Assembly: GCF_907164915.1 (NCBI RefSeq)
Contig: NC_061868.1
Span: 42,857,774 to 42,921,773, forward strand
Direction: 5' to 3'
Origin: Impatiens glandulifera
Lineage: Eukaryota; Streptophyta; Magnoliopsida; Ericales; Balsaminaceae
DNA length: 64,000 bases
Part shown: piece by piece, positions 33,890-46,149 of the stretch
How positions within the stretch are numbered: position 1 is the stretch's first letter
Layout of the letters: each line of letters begins with the position of its first letter
The notes under the pieces: model-generated
What the model saw: only the letters and a program-made list of their open reading frames with translations
What the model was told of the DNA's origin: nothing
Database searches by the model: none
Program-made: the position numbers and the translations under genes

Positions 33890-36383
33890 AACGTGTAACC
33901 CCGGAAATCCTTTATTCCGAAAAAGTTCGAGATATCTAGAGAAATTTCAACATTAATTTGCGTGTCGAATATTTTTAATAAAAGATTTATACAAAAATTT
34001 ATTTTGACATTTTAAAATTAATTATTTTAAATAATTTTTTGAATTTAAAATAATGAAATTATAATTTAATTAAAATAAATATGTATTTTAAATTAATTTA
34101 AATTAATTTAATTTAAAATTATTTATTTAAAATATTATTTATTTGATGAAAAAGTCGTCAATTAAATTTTAATTTAAAATTAATAAAACTTTGTATAGGT
34201 ATATAAACGTATATTTGATTAGAAATTCTTTCGAGTTCGATGTTTAGTGATACTCGGGAAAGTGATTTCGCACAATATCTTTCGTACTCGTTAAAGAACG
34301 GTCTCTACTTTATAAAAAATTGACTTTGAAAAAAATGATTTTATTACGCGTTATTTAACCAATTATTTCTCAAGTCCTAGACATACATAGGTGTTCTTTA
34401 ACTTTAAAATTGTAGATTAATATTTAAATGTTAGTACATACAATTAATGACAATGATTATTGAGGAAAATATTTTAAAATATCAGTTTAAAGCATTTAGA
34501 ATTTTAAAACTAAATTTAAACATGCCCTTATCAAAATATTTCTTTATGAAAATATTCTAAACAAATTTTGAAATTTATTTTTGTTTTTTTCGGATTTTTA
34601 GAAAATAGTTTAGGGTTTCTAATATAAGAAAATTAACTTTTTAATTTAAAATTCTAAACAAACATGCCCTAAACCAGTTTCTTCTGTTGTCGGTGTCGAT
34701 TCCTCGATCGCGGGTGTTGGTAACCTCGGACGAGGGCGCTGGTCACTTAGTCGGATGCGGGGATCCTCGGTCGAGACTGAGATTCATCGGTCAAGTGTAG
34801 GGAATTGTCGGTCAAAAACCATGTCGGGCTTGTTTTCTCAGTCAAAAATCAAGCATGAGCTAAAGTCCCTCAATCGGGTGCTAATATTCCTCATTCGAGC
34901 TAGAATTCCTCGGTTAGGATTAGAATTCCTCGATTTGGTGCGTGATTTCTCGGTTGGATGCTAGGATTCCTTGGTTGAGTGTGGGATTTCACGGTCGGAC
35001 GCTAGAATTTCTCGGTCAGATGTAGAGGATCCTCGGTTAGACCGAGATTTCTGGTCGGTCGTCAAGAACATGAAACTATAGGTTTGATGATTTTGATTGG
35101 AGCTTCTATTCTTCAATCTTAGGGCATGGGAAACTTCATCTAGTCTCATCATCATTTCTAACATCATCTTAATGCATCATTTGATCGGGATGATGTTCCA
35201 TTTGATTGGAACATTTTTGAGCAAAAATCGGGATTTGATTTTAAAGGTTTAGTTGGATATAAAGAGTTTACTAATAGCTTCCTTATTCATTTTATGATCA
35301 GATAAAACAAAAAATGAACAATGTCTTTTCATTTTAACCCATTCAATAAAATTTTATTTTTATAAAAAAAAGTTGATTTTTGATCAAACATTATCGGGAT
35401 TGCTTGAAATTAATCTGAACATACTCCTAACACCTCTAAATCATGTTAGGAAAGTTTTTGGGTCATTGTTAGAAACGAAACTCAATTTTGAAAAAAAAAA
35501 TTAAATTAAATTTGGGTACTTTCAATTAAACTCGATTGATTCAAATTGGTTTCAACAGAAACCTTGCAAATGATTTTAGGAGCGTTTTTCAATCAAGAAA
35601 TTGAATAAATAAGCAATATTTAAAGTTTGTCAAACTAAAATGTTAAAAATTTCAATTTGAATTCATAAGTTGAATTACAACATGAATTGAAGCTTTCAAT
35701 GAGTTGGGAACATTTCTGAACTCTTTCAGAAGTTTTCTGATTACCCGAACCGAGCCTTAACGCCTTACACAAGATATCAAATTTTCAAGGAAAGCTTGAA
35801 AATTTATTGACAATTTTTTTGTGAAGTGGATCAAGGGCTTAGGATTAGATTCATTGGTTTCGTTTTGAAAGAGGGACCGGAGCTATTTATAGACAACCAA
35901 TGTCAAATGATCGATCAAGTAGATTGATTTTCAGACAAAATTTCATTAATGACTTGTATTTGTTCTTCATCCAACTTTATCATTCTGATTCAGGTCATGA
36001 TTGAGCCTATGATCGTAGATGAAATGATCACCAGGCTAGGACATTCCAACATTTGAATCAGGCCATTTGGTATAGTATCGGCCGAGTTCCATCTTTTAAT
36101 AATCAAATATTTCGGTCGATGTTGATCCAATTTATCGCGAGGAAAAAGACAATATAGGGTTGAAAACGACGTTGTTACTTCTTCCGCGTTTGAGCATCAA
36201 GAGAGTCTCAAAAACGATGTCGTTTTTTTCCAATGCGCGGACGACTAGGCGTTTCGTCAAACGTTGGGCATTCCTCTTGTGTTTGGGCTCACAGCGTTGA
36301 GGTATTGCGTTAGTTGATTCGTTGCTTAGAAGCATCTTCCTTTGATTGCAACGGGTGACACAACTAGCGGTTATACGTTGGAT
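33890..36383. other. Copy-A-specific insertion DNA, no gene recognised
   Basis: Copy B has no counterpart. It is largely AT-rich. The exception is the cluster of 'ctcggtcg'-like repeats at 34680-35070. Near 35820-35930 'tttatagacaaccaa' resembles LTR-type sequence, but no paired LTR or coding domain was found. A remnant retroelement is possible. Confidence 0.4.
34680..35070. repeat. Degenerate 'ctcggt' repeat cluster
   Basis: The phrase 'ctcggt(c/t)gag/gga' recurs roughly every 20-30 bases, interleaved with 'ctagaattc' and 'gggatt'. It is relatively GC-rich in an AT-rich setting. The short frame at 34755-34964 is a product of the repeat and not a gene. Confidence 0.55.
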
Positions 36384-37252
36384 TAGGGTTGTAAATGAAT
36401 CAAATACTTTTGATTCGATTCGGTATTCGAATTCGAATTTTGATATTCGTATTCGTAATTTTGTGATTCGAATTCGAATAAAAATATTCGATTCGATTCG
36501 ACTAATAAATGAATACGAATATAAAATCAAGATATTCGATTCGGTATTCGCTAATATTCGATTAAATATTCGATTATATATATATACCGTTTTATTAATT
36601 TTAATTTTATAAATATTATTTATTCTAAAACCCTAGTACATATATACATTTCTTCGGTTGAAAACTTGAAACCCACATTTAGTCATTCTGCTGCTAATCA
36701 CTCAAAACCTACCACCGCCTCCATCTCATCTCTTCTCTTCTCCAGTCGACGTTACTTCGGTCGTCGTCGCCGCCTCCATGTAGTTCTCTTCTCCGCTCGT
36801 CGTCTTGCTGCAAACCACTTGATTTGCAAGCTATGAAGGATTCAAATATTGATTTACAAACCACTTTAATGAAATGTTCTTTTGATAACTATTGTTTATG
36901 TTAGTTACGCGGAAGTTTTAATTAATGGTTTGCATTGCATTGTATTGGGAGTTGAATATTGAAATCGTAATTTGAACATTATTATTTAATTTTATTATGT
37001 ATTTATTGAATATTGTTATATATTATGTAAAATATTAATTTTCAAATTTTCGAATAAATTGTAAACAAATATGTTTTAAAAAAATCGAATTGAATACTCG
37101 AATCGGATCGAATAATACGAATATCAATTTCAAATCGAATACGAATCACATTAATTATTCGGAAAAAATTCGAATCCGAATATTCGAATATTTTCACGAA
37201 TACGAATCGAATACAGTAATATTCACTTCGATTCCATTCGTTTACAACCCTA
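36384..37252. mobile_element. Non-autonomous hAT-type element
   Basis: The element is 869 bp. Termini read TAGGGTTGTAAATGAATC and its near complement (…TTTACAACCCTA). Long, imperfect inverted subterminal repeats are rich in 'gattcgaattcg'. It is flanked by a perfect 8-bp duplication CGTTGGAT (36376-36383 and 37253-37260), the hAT hallmark. The middle (36640-36840) is a CT-rich stretch resembling a 5' UTR. No transposase frame is present. Confidence 0.88.
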
Positions 37253-37260
37253 CGTTGGAT

Positions 37261-38940
37261 GAGATTCAAGTGCTTATCCGAATGGCCATGTGGTCTGCTA
37301 TATTTGTTTTCTTCATTTCCGATTTATTAAATCATAGCCTTTTTTTTAGCTTTGAAACTGTTTGAAATTGATTTTTTTAATTTTTACTTTATTTTTTACC
37401 TATAAATACACAAAATATTTTTAATAGAAATATCCCTTATTTTGTTTATTTATTTTATTTTTTTACATATTTTGGATATTATAAATAATTAATTTGGGAT
37501 AGAAATGGCTACCATATATTTATCTCAAATATTTATTTTCATTTTCTTTAGCTTTTACATTAATTTGGGATAAATGAATACTATATTATCTAAATTATTT
37601 TATATTTCTCTTTGCCTTTATTCTAATTATTGTATTTAATTAATATAATAATTATTCAATTAATTATTTAATCATTAAGTTTAATTATCTTGATTTTAAT
37701 TATTTAAATAGTTATTTAAAATTATAAATTAGACAGGTTAATTTTAGTTTTAATCATAGATAAATCATTTTTATTATCTAAAATAAATAAGACTTTACTT
37801 TTATAATATAAATATTATTAATTATATATATATATATATATAATTAAATATAAAATTAATTTAAGAAACAGTAAAGAAAAATCACACTAAAAATAAATTG
37901 TAAAAGTAAAAGTAATTACTTTAATTAGTTCATTTATTTGAATATTTGTTTTTTGAATTAATAAATATAAAATCATATATCAAAATAATTTATAAATTTG
38001 TAATATTGTAAAATCTTAAATTTAAAATTGTATAAGCTTAACTAATTTAGAGTTTATCTGAATTAAACTAATTAACCTTTCTTTATAATTGTAAGATTTA
38101 AGAAGTCGATACTTATTTTAAACTTGTCTTAATAATGTATATAATGATATATTGGAAGAGCTTGTTTGATTTTTTTTCTCAAATATAAAATATTTTTTTG
38201 TTTGGGTAAATTAATAAAATATTATTAATATTGTATATATTATAGCTTTATATGTTTTCTAAAATTTAAATATATATATATATATATATAAGTATTTGTT
38301 TTAATTAACCATTTGAATAATTTCATAAAAGAAATGATCCATTAACTTAGACTCCATAGACTTATCATGATTTTTTAACTTTTTTTAGTGGTAGTTTCAT
38401 GTTGAATTTGTCACAACACGTGAATTATTATTATTTGTTTTATCAAGAATATCTAGAGTGTAACTTTTTAAAAATTAAAGAGACAAATTTGGAGACTAAA
38501 ACATTGTTTTTGAAATATTTTCTCCAAATAGGGAGTCTCTAAATTTTTTTAAAAAATGTTTTCATATACTAAGTTCATACAACTAATTCTAATTTTGTAA
38601 ATCGTTATACTTGCAGTAGATCGTGTTTAAAACAGGCAGATGGACCCTCAATTAATTATTTGGTTTGGTTAACATTATAAATACAATAATATTCTTATAT
38701 CATATAAATAAGTATGATCCAATCAAGTTCATATTTTTTATGTATCAAAAATTACACGAATGAATATTTCAGTTAAATAGAAAGTCCTCAATCAAATAAA
38801 AACTTGGAAGGAATGTGATTTAGCTATCGAAAAACAAACAATGTGGATGGAAACAACACAACCTCAAAACATAAATAACATCCATAATCCAAACAATAAA
38901 CAATCTTAATACAAAAAACATTAAAAAATAATAATGAAAG
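37261..38940. other. AT-rich spacer 3' of MADS-5
   Basis: From about 37850 it is colinear with 51650-52800 of copy B (shared 'aattggagacttaaaac'-like and 'aattaattatttggtttgg' words). Nothing coding is seen. An AT tract lies at about 37821-37841. Confidence 0.55.
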
Positions 38941-38983
38941 AAAGAAGCACAAATATAGGAGAAGACATTATTCAAGTTTTCCC

Positions 38984-39917
38984 TTACTGTGAAGAGGAAT
39001 CATGTGGACCCATGTCGGCATTATGGTAGTAAGGAAACGCAGGTTGGTTGCTTGGGTATGGCATTCTCATGTTAGGATGCATGTAGGCCATTTCATTTCG
39101 CTGAAAATCTATAGACAAAGGTGAAAATTCTATGTTGGTGGGCGGGGGATATGTCATGTTTGGAGGCGGAAAGGCCATGATCGGAGGAGGATATGTCATG
39201 CTTGGCCCACATGGAAAAGCCAAGACTTGGTGGTTGAAGCCTTCCATGATTTGGAGGCATGAATTCATGGCTCAAACCAAGTTGTTGGCCACCAGTACTA
39301 CCACTCCCTCCAGGCCTTGAAGATTGAAACCTTCTATGATTTGGAGTCATGAACTCATGATGACTCACAACACTATCACCACTCCCTTCTATGCCTCCTT
39401 GAGGAGGAGGAGGAGGGGTGAAAGAGGAAGAGGAGGATTCCCTCCGACGCATCTCCATCATTCTCTCAACCTCCATTAGGTTCTGGTTGGTAACTCTAGG
39501 TCAACTCCTCGTAATCTCTCGTGTTCAGCATCAACATTGTTGCTTGAGGATCCATCATATATTGAAACATGGTATGTGTCATTTCCTTATGACGATTCTC
39601 CCTTTGTTGTTTTCGCAGCTTCTCTTCCATCTTTTGAAGCCTCTGCCTCGTGAAAGTCTCTGATTTACCTTTCTCTTCACTTGATCTACCCTCCGAAAAA
39701 CTCTTGAACTTCATGATAAGTCTTTGGGCTTCCTCTATTGATGGCCAAACGAGAGGTTGGGGATCAAAGGCGCTATAGATGATGGTACACGCCTCTATGC
39801 CACATAGAGTGGTGAGTTCATCTAATTTCTTCACAACACCGACTTTTCTCTTCTTGAACGTGGTTTTTCTAGCGGTGTCATTTTGAATGTAAGCGAGCTT
39901 GACCTTATTCTAGTCAT
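38984..39917 (-). pseudogene. MADS-5, type I M-gamma MADS pseudogene
   Basis: This is the paralogue of MADS-7. The ATG is at 39915-39917. Relative to MADS-7 it has one base missing in codon 4-5 (near 39907); a compensating pair of one extra and one missing base (near 39690 and 39660), which scrambles about fifteen residues; one extra base near 39498; and one extra near 39207. As a result the MADS segment (39496-39834), the linker (39093-39476) and the tail (38984-39268) are in different frames. The tail still encodes the heptads and a final S-S-Q where paralogues have S-S-H. The promoter-proximal TATA region is retained. It is a clear pseudogene unless the reads contain errors. Confidence 0.9.
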
Positions 39918-40017
39918 GGTGTTTCTATAAGGGATTGGAGAAGGAAAACTGTTTTTCTCAATTTGTTGGAAGCTTTTTTTCTCAATTTGTTGGGATTTTG
40001 TTCATGGCTAGATCTCT

Positions 40018-40030
40018 ACTTATATAAAAT
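40018..40030 (-). promoter_or_regulatory. TATA element of MADS-5
   Basis: The complement of 'acttatataaaat' lies about 100 bases before the degraded ATG, as in MADS-7 (53904-53916). The gene is broken. Confidence 0.45.
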
Positions 40031-41560
40031 CTTGAGAAAAAAACTGTTGAAGTTTGTTTGATAGGCTCCGACTTTGTCCAATGTTGTTATCTAAAATCAA
40101 TATAATAAATTATTTCAAATCAATTTTTGAGATTTTGTAATTAATCATGGTAAAATTAGTACCCATAAAAGTGATTTCCTTTTGTGATTATTTTCTGAAT
40201 TAAAATAGAAGAGCTCTTTATAAATAAGGAAAGTTAAAATGAAACAAATAATGTTAGATATATTCTCACAAAATTATTGTGACTAATGTTTGAATTAATA
40301 AAATAGAGTTTGTTGATGAAATTATATAGGTTTTCCCTATATTTGAGTGAAATAACTTCTGCTGAGCTATCCACAATATCTCCTCATTTTTAACAATTTG
40401 TATTAATGTGAAGTAATATTTTATATCAATTTTTTTACCATCATTTTTTACTAATTTTTGTGGGAAAAAAATAAATTAATTAAAGAAGAAAATATATTTT
40501 TTTAATAAAATGTACTTGTTCAATATAATATTGGAAGATGGGTAAATATAGTTTGAAACCTTACTTATTTTTAACAGTGAAAAATTCTATTAATAAACTG
40601 ATTAATTAATAGAATTTTTCTTCTTCTTGAGACATTTCAACCAATTCTATTAGTAAGCATATATTTTTTTTTTAAGTGATTAATAAGCAAGATATTATTA
40701 AGTACATGTAGATTCAATAAGTAATTGTTTTATAAATCAGCTTTTCTATTTCAAATATATTTTTTTACTCTAGCTGTATAACAAAGTTATCAAAACATAA
40801 CATTTTTATATTTTAAAATAGTTACAGCTGTAAATAAATTTATTTTCCCACAAACATAATTATAGGAGAAATTAATTTGCCAAATTAATTGTGTGGCTAA
40901 TGACATCATACTCTCTAAAATTGCTGTCATTTAATTGGCGCATTTAAAATGAAATCTGTATTTTATATTTGCTTTTAATAGGAGGATATGGAATGCATTA
41001 AAGTCCTGATTTCAAAAAATTAAATTAAACATTTGAAACTTTTGAATGATTAAATTAAATTTTGGTCGTGGAAAGCTGGCAAATATTTTTTAAAATTTTA
41101 TTTAAAAATATTATTTGATTTGGTTGATTCTTAATTGTTGTTTATCAGGGTGTTTTCATGTGTTGGTAATTTTGATTATTAGGTAAAGTTTAATTTATGT
41201 GGCATGATTTGTAAGTAGCTGTTGTTACAAGAATTTTATTCTTTAATTATATATTTTATTAATATTATTTTATATTAAATTTAATATACTTTTATAATTA
41301 TTATCATATTATATATAATTTTAATTTAATTCATTTTTTACTAATTTTAATTAAAAAATAAATGTATGTTTATTTATTTATATATATATATTATTGTTTT
41401 ATATTTATTTTATACAATTAATTAATAATATTTGAACTTAATAAATAATTCCGTGAAAAAATAAGTATTAAAATCAATTTGTATATATTAAACTAAAATC
41501 ATATTACTTATTATCCAATAATACACAATAATAAATTAAATAATAGTGATCATTAAAAAA
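40031..41560 (-). other. MADS-5 upstream block
   Basis: Colinear with 53920-55130 upstream of MADS-7, including 'aataaactgattaattaatag' and 'ataagtaattgttttataaatc'. No gene is present. Confidence 0.6.
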
Positions 41561-41599
41561 AAAAAAAAGGTTCATGCTGGTATCAATTATTAATTAATA

Positions 41600-42360
41600 A
41601 ACAACACAAATATCTTTATTTCTCAAAATTTTCGTGAGCAATCTAGATTTCGTCACGAGGAATGACTCTTTGATTAGTTTTTTGGAACAACATTTGATTT
41701 GATGTAGTGTTAAAACTCTAGCTACGATGTATCCTAAGATTGCTTCAATTACTATATGTAAAAATGTCACAGTTAAGGACATGTTGATCATTGGTCTAAT
41801 GGTTTTGCTAGCCGAATTAGATATAAAAAAATATTAAACATTATGGAGACTTCGTCCCATAATAAAGTTTTACTTTTGAATTGACAACTTACTTATTTTT
41901 GTATTATCAAGGGTGACTAATATTTGGAACTTTTATGGAGTATTACCGGGAATTATTGGGTGATGTCCGCGTCTTTGGGTAGTTGCTGAAAAGTTTGGAT
42001 TGATGCGCCTAATATAGTAGGTATGCATATTTGGGTTATCATCCAAATTATTTTTGATGGACTATCTAGTTGGAAAGATATTATCAACTTTCAATAATCG
42101 TAGTCGTTCAATGCGTATCATTTATAATGTTATTATGATGACAATTTTTTATATTCGTTTAGGAAAGTAATAGAATTTGTCGGGAGTTAATTGTTTTTTT
42201 AAGAATTATGAGCTCAATAACATAAGTATCGTTTTTTCTTATTTTTTTTATTTTTTCATGTCATATTTTGTCGTAATATTTAAACGATTTTTTACATTTT
42301 TAATATACATTCACATTATGTTTTAATAAAAAAACTTAGTTAGATTGCCATCTTTTCTTT
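41600..42360. other. Spacer between MADS-5 block and hydrolase scrap
   Basis: No gene is recognised. In copy B this interval is occupied by exons 4-14 of CHY1, so it marks either the deletion or the rearrangement breakpoint. Confidence 0.45.
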
Positions 42361-42960
42361 CTTGTTGTGAAGGAAAATATCTATTAGGCTAGCTGGATAC
42401 CTTGGTAAAATATAAAATAAAATAAAAACACTAGAAAACTGAAACATTTATTCTGATATATCATGTCAAGCAAGATAGAGTTGTAGAAAAGAAGACAAGA
42501 CAAATTCTATCAGGTTTGTTCATCATATATACATGGTCGACACTAGAGTGGAGTAAGCCCAGCAAACCCACGGGTTAGGATAGCCCACTTCCAAGTCTCT
42601 CATTTAATAAAATAAAGAAAATATTACTATTATTTTAAAGTATAAAATAGTTATAGCATAATGGTTTATGATGAAAATTTATGACTTTATTTGGTTATGT
42701 ATCCTAATCTCACTAAAATCCAATTCTTTTTTAGCGGTCAAAATTTAAGTTTAAACTCAGCTTGCAAATATAGTAAGACTTATGGTACATGTAGTTCTTT
42801 GTGATATTTCACTTGCTTTCTGAAACTAAATGTTACTCCATCGTTTCCATTCTATTCTATATATGTAAGAATTCATAATGTATGTATCCAAGAAGTTTAC
42901 ATTTATTACATTATACTATGTTTTCCAAAATGAGTGACTTTATATGAATACAAGTGAAAA
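42360..42960 (-). pseudogene. CHY1 gene fragment (part of exon 3 and intron 2)
   Basis: 'gtgaaggaaaatatct' and 'taggct…ggatac' at 42367-42400 match the 5' half of CHY1 exon 3 (58227-58257), with a 4-base insertion. The following 'aacactagaaaactgaaac' and 'tattctgatat' match intron 2 (58258-58330). A second matching block, 42760-42940, corresponds to 58430-58610. About 180 bases of unrelated sequence lie between. No other CHY1 exon is present near it. It is a dead duplicate. Confidence 0.8.
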
Positions 42961-43237
42961 CTAATTCAAAAAAATAAAGTATACCAAATACTAACATATG
43001 CATAGTGTTTATTTGCCATTATAATTTCACCCACACCACTAATGAAAAATGTGTTATACTTTATTCCTAGTTTAAATTATTACTTTTAATTTATTTAGTT
43101 GTTCTATTGGTTAGGTTAGTTTCTTTATCCAAGTATCCAAGTAATTACTTGAGCATTTAGACTTAAAACAATACTTGAAACTAATAAACATTATTTTTTG
43201 GTTAGATAGTTCATGTACTATAAAGAAGAAGAATAAT

Positions 43238-43610
43238 AGGGAGAGTGTCGCTAGAGGCAGCGACTCCTCCAACGACCCCCTACCTTGCAACTACGTTGAA
43301 AAAATAAGCCACAGTGAAAAAAATTTTTAATCATGTAAAAAGTTATAGAGAAAAGCAAAAAAAATGATCTGGTAAAAAGTTAGAGAGAGAAAGTTTTCAT
43401 TATTAGAGAGAAAAACATTATGTCCCGAACATTGCCATGTTTTGAACCATTCTGTCTAGAACATGGCCATGTTTGGACCATTCTATCAAGAACATGACTT
43501 TCTTTATAATTATTCTTTCTCTAACTTTTTACATTATCAATTTTTTCTACCGTGGCTTATTTTTTCCACGTGGTTATCAGGTGGGGGTCGCTGAGAGTCG
43601 CTCTCCCCAA
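43238..43610. mobile_element. MITE related to the one at 15424
   Basis: Long inverted arms share 'gcgactc', 'gttgaaaaaataagccac' and 'gtaaaaagttagagaga' with their complements. The outer parts (GGGAGAG…AGCGACTC) resemble the arms of the element at 15424-15642. I could not define a convincing target duplication, so the borders are approximate. No coding sequence is present. Confidence 0.6.
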
Positions 43611-43629
43611 CGTCATTCTCTATCATTAC

Positions 43630-44085
43630 TTGTAAAATAATGAGAGTCATATAAACACAACAAAATTAGTATCAAACATTAAAATTAATGAAACAAAATA
43701 AATTAACCTAGCAGTAATCATATATTATATTAATCAAATATTCTAATATCAAATATTGTTGAGTTGCCTTAAATTGTTTGATACAAGAAAAGAGAATATT
43801 AATAAAAAGAAATATATATTTTGTGTATAATCTTGATTTAAGAAAATAAGATTAACATAAAAGAAAATTTGATCTTTTGTTATTACAATATTTAAGTTTA
43901 ATGTACACGATTTCAAGATTTTGAGAATAAATAATCAAGAACAGGTCAGGTCAGGTCAGAAATGGTGGGAAAAAAAATCTCATCATGAAGTAATCAACAT
44001 AATAACACATTAATAGAAAATAATAATGATCCCATTAAAATACCTTTAAAAATAAACTTCAAATTTTCTAGTTTCCACCAGTGGA
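43630..44085. other. AT-rich spacer
   Basis: No gene or element border recognised. Near 43945 'caggtcaggtcaggtcag' is a short tandem repeat. Confidence 0.5.
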
Positions 44086-44089
44086 AAAA

Positions 44090-46140
44090 TGCGTCATTAG
44101 CGACGACATAAATTGTCGCTAAAGGTCTTATTGTCGTCGCTAATAAATATTTGCGACAACGAATAGAATTGTCGCCACTCGTCGCTGAAAACGTCGTCCC
44201 TAATAAACAATGAATATAGCAACGGCGCAGTGTCGTCGCTGATATGTCAATATCAGCGACGACAGATCTCATTTGTTGTCGCTGATATTGTTAACTATCA
44301 ATGATGGAAGATCTCCATTTTCGTTGTTGATAGTTAATAATGTCAATGACAGTTAATCTTCATTCGTCATCACTGATAATTAACAATATTAGCGACGTCG
44401 TCCTCATTCGTCGTCATTGATAATCCTTGTTTTCAAATTGTTGGCACATTTTTTGTCGAGAGTAACCTATTTCATATCCTTTTCAAAACTCGAAATTAAC
44501 AAAAAAGATCATTCGTAAATAAATATAATTCGTATTAATACAAAAATATCAAATCGTATTAATACAAAAATGTCAAATCAATGTATACTAGTGTTGATCA
44601 GGAGGGGCGAACATTCTAGACATAATCATAGCGATCTACGCTAGTAGAGCATCTTGTTTTGCGCGCATCTCTATGTCCATCTGCTCCTCTCGTCCTGCAG
44701 CGTCTTGTTCTCCTCGCATAGCACTTGTGTCTCTTCACGTTGTGAAACACATGTATAGATGTTGTCGCTTGAGGAAAAACTTCTCATTGATCCGCTCAGA
44801 AGTTCATTAGCGTCTCTGGATTCCTTCCCGATCACCCTCTCGTGTCCATGTGCTACAAAAGCAGCCTCAAACACTTCGAACGACGTCATATTAGGGTTCT
44901 CTTGAAGTTGTTCGTCGCATCACAGCATACAACCATTTACAACATTGTAGTAATTTTAAAACTTTAGACATACAAACTAAATGATGGAAAGAATTAGAAT
45001 TTACCGCTTTCCTCTGAACTTCCAGAGAAACCAGGGAGTCGGATACTCGGTGTCCCTCTCCTACTATGAGTCTCTAGGAAGAGATCTGCATAACTAGGGG
45101 GTGTCCAGTAGCCCTCTCCTGTACAAATAACATAGATAGTTAGATATTATGAAAATTCATACTCCTTAATTAATTGCTAAAACATATCATTTGTCGCTCC
45201 ACTTGTGTTAAATGGTCTAATGTCGGCATAGTGGGTGTATCTGACATTAGCTTGTTGTCGGTATCGATCGCACTTTGTCCTCAGCAATTATAAGATAGTT
45301 GTTAATTAATAGGTCGATTAAACATATAATGATTAAAAATGACTAATTACCTAAATTCATTTGTAAGTAGTGATGGTCTAGGAGATAATTACAATCTGAG
45401 TGGTTGAATTCAGTAAGATGGTTTGCTCGAATTAGTTGATCATTGCCCTAATAGTTTGATGTAGTCGTTGTGGTTCTTACATCTTCAGCTATCCCAAATT
45501 TGCTTCACATGTGACATCGCTCTAGCTCGGTAGGTGTCATTGGGATGGGGCACAACTTCGAATGGTACCTAAAAATAACAACATATTTTATGATTATAAA
45601 ACTTCATTTATAAGATAACACGTTAAAAATTATCAAGCTCACGTTGATGGACTGTCATTTATTGTCTAATTAGACATGTGACAATTCGACCAATGTATTA
45701 GACGATGTGGCACCACCATGGGATTCCGGATAATGGTGCCAATATGCCTTGACCAGTAGGGGCGTTATCACAATTTGGTTTTCCATCCTCCTCCCTGAAC
45801 TCCAACAGCATCTTCTGCCCAGTTGCGAGTTTCCCGAGAGTCGTGTTTTTTTCTTTCCCCGTCATTTCTTCCTCGATAAAGACTCTGAAAAATAATGGTG
45901 AAATAACATTTGTTAAAATTTATATATCATTTAAATATTACGTATAGGTTGTAATTAACCGCATGTCTCTCCGTGGTGGCCTGTACGTACTCCTCGGGAA
46001 TGGGATAATCTGGATCCCCCAGTCCCTCAATGTCTGGAAGTGATCCCATAAAGGTCAGAGGATCATCGATTGTATGTCATCGGTACGAGTTTGGAGCTCG
46101 TCTATCTGTCTCGATAGGTCTCGTCGCGTACCCCATCCTT
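44090..46140 (-). mobile_element. Degraded CACTA-like element
   Basis: The left end (44090-44430) is packed with inverted copies of 'gtcgtcgctgat' and 'atcagcgacgac', typical of CACTA subterminal regions. To its right the minus strand has GC-richer pieces that look coding: 44671-44889 (MTSFEVFEAAFVAHGHERVI), about 45480-45560 (AMSHVKQIWD), about 45760-45900 (MTGKEKNTTLGKLATGQKML) and about 45960-46060 (GSLPDIEGLGDPDYPIPEEY). They may be exons of an En/Spm-type accessory protein, but I cannot assign a domain with certainty. Stops separate them. Confidence 0.4.
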
Positions 46141-46149
46141 AGGTGTCAT

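Larger units (their letters stand above)
30310..42960. repeat. Segmental duplication, copy A
   Basis: This copy matches copy B (47370-58610) in order and orientation: 3' flank of MADS-4 with that of MADS-6; the genes; upstream DNA to 33680 with that to 50605; 37850-41600 (MADS-5) with 51650-55200 (MADS-7); and the 42360-42960 hydrolase scrap with 58220-58610. Copy A has extra DNA between 33688 and about 37840. It lacks most of the hydrolase gene. Borders are approximate because I compared by eye. Confidence 0.8.

Noticed and set aside
36132..36612. Frames rich in Arg-Ile-Glu-Phe on both strands
   Set aside because: They arise from the 'gattcgaattcg' subterminal repeats of the hAT element.
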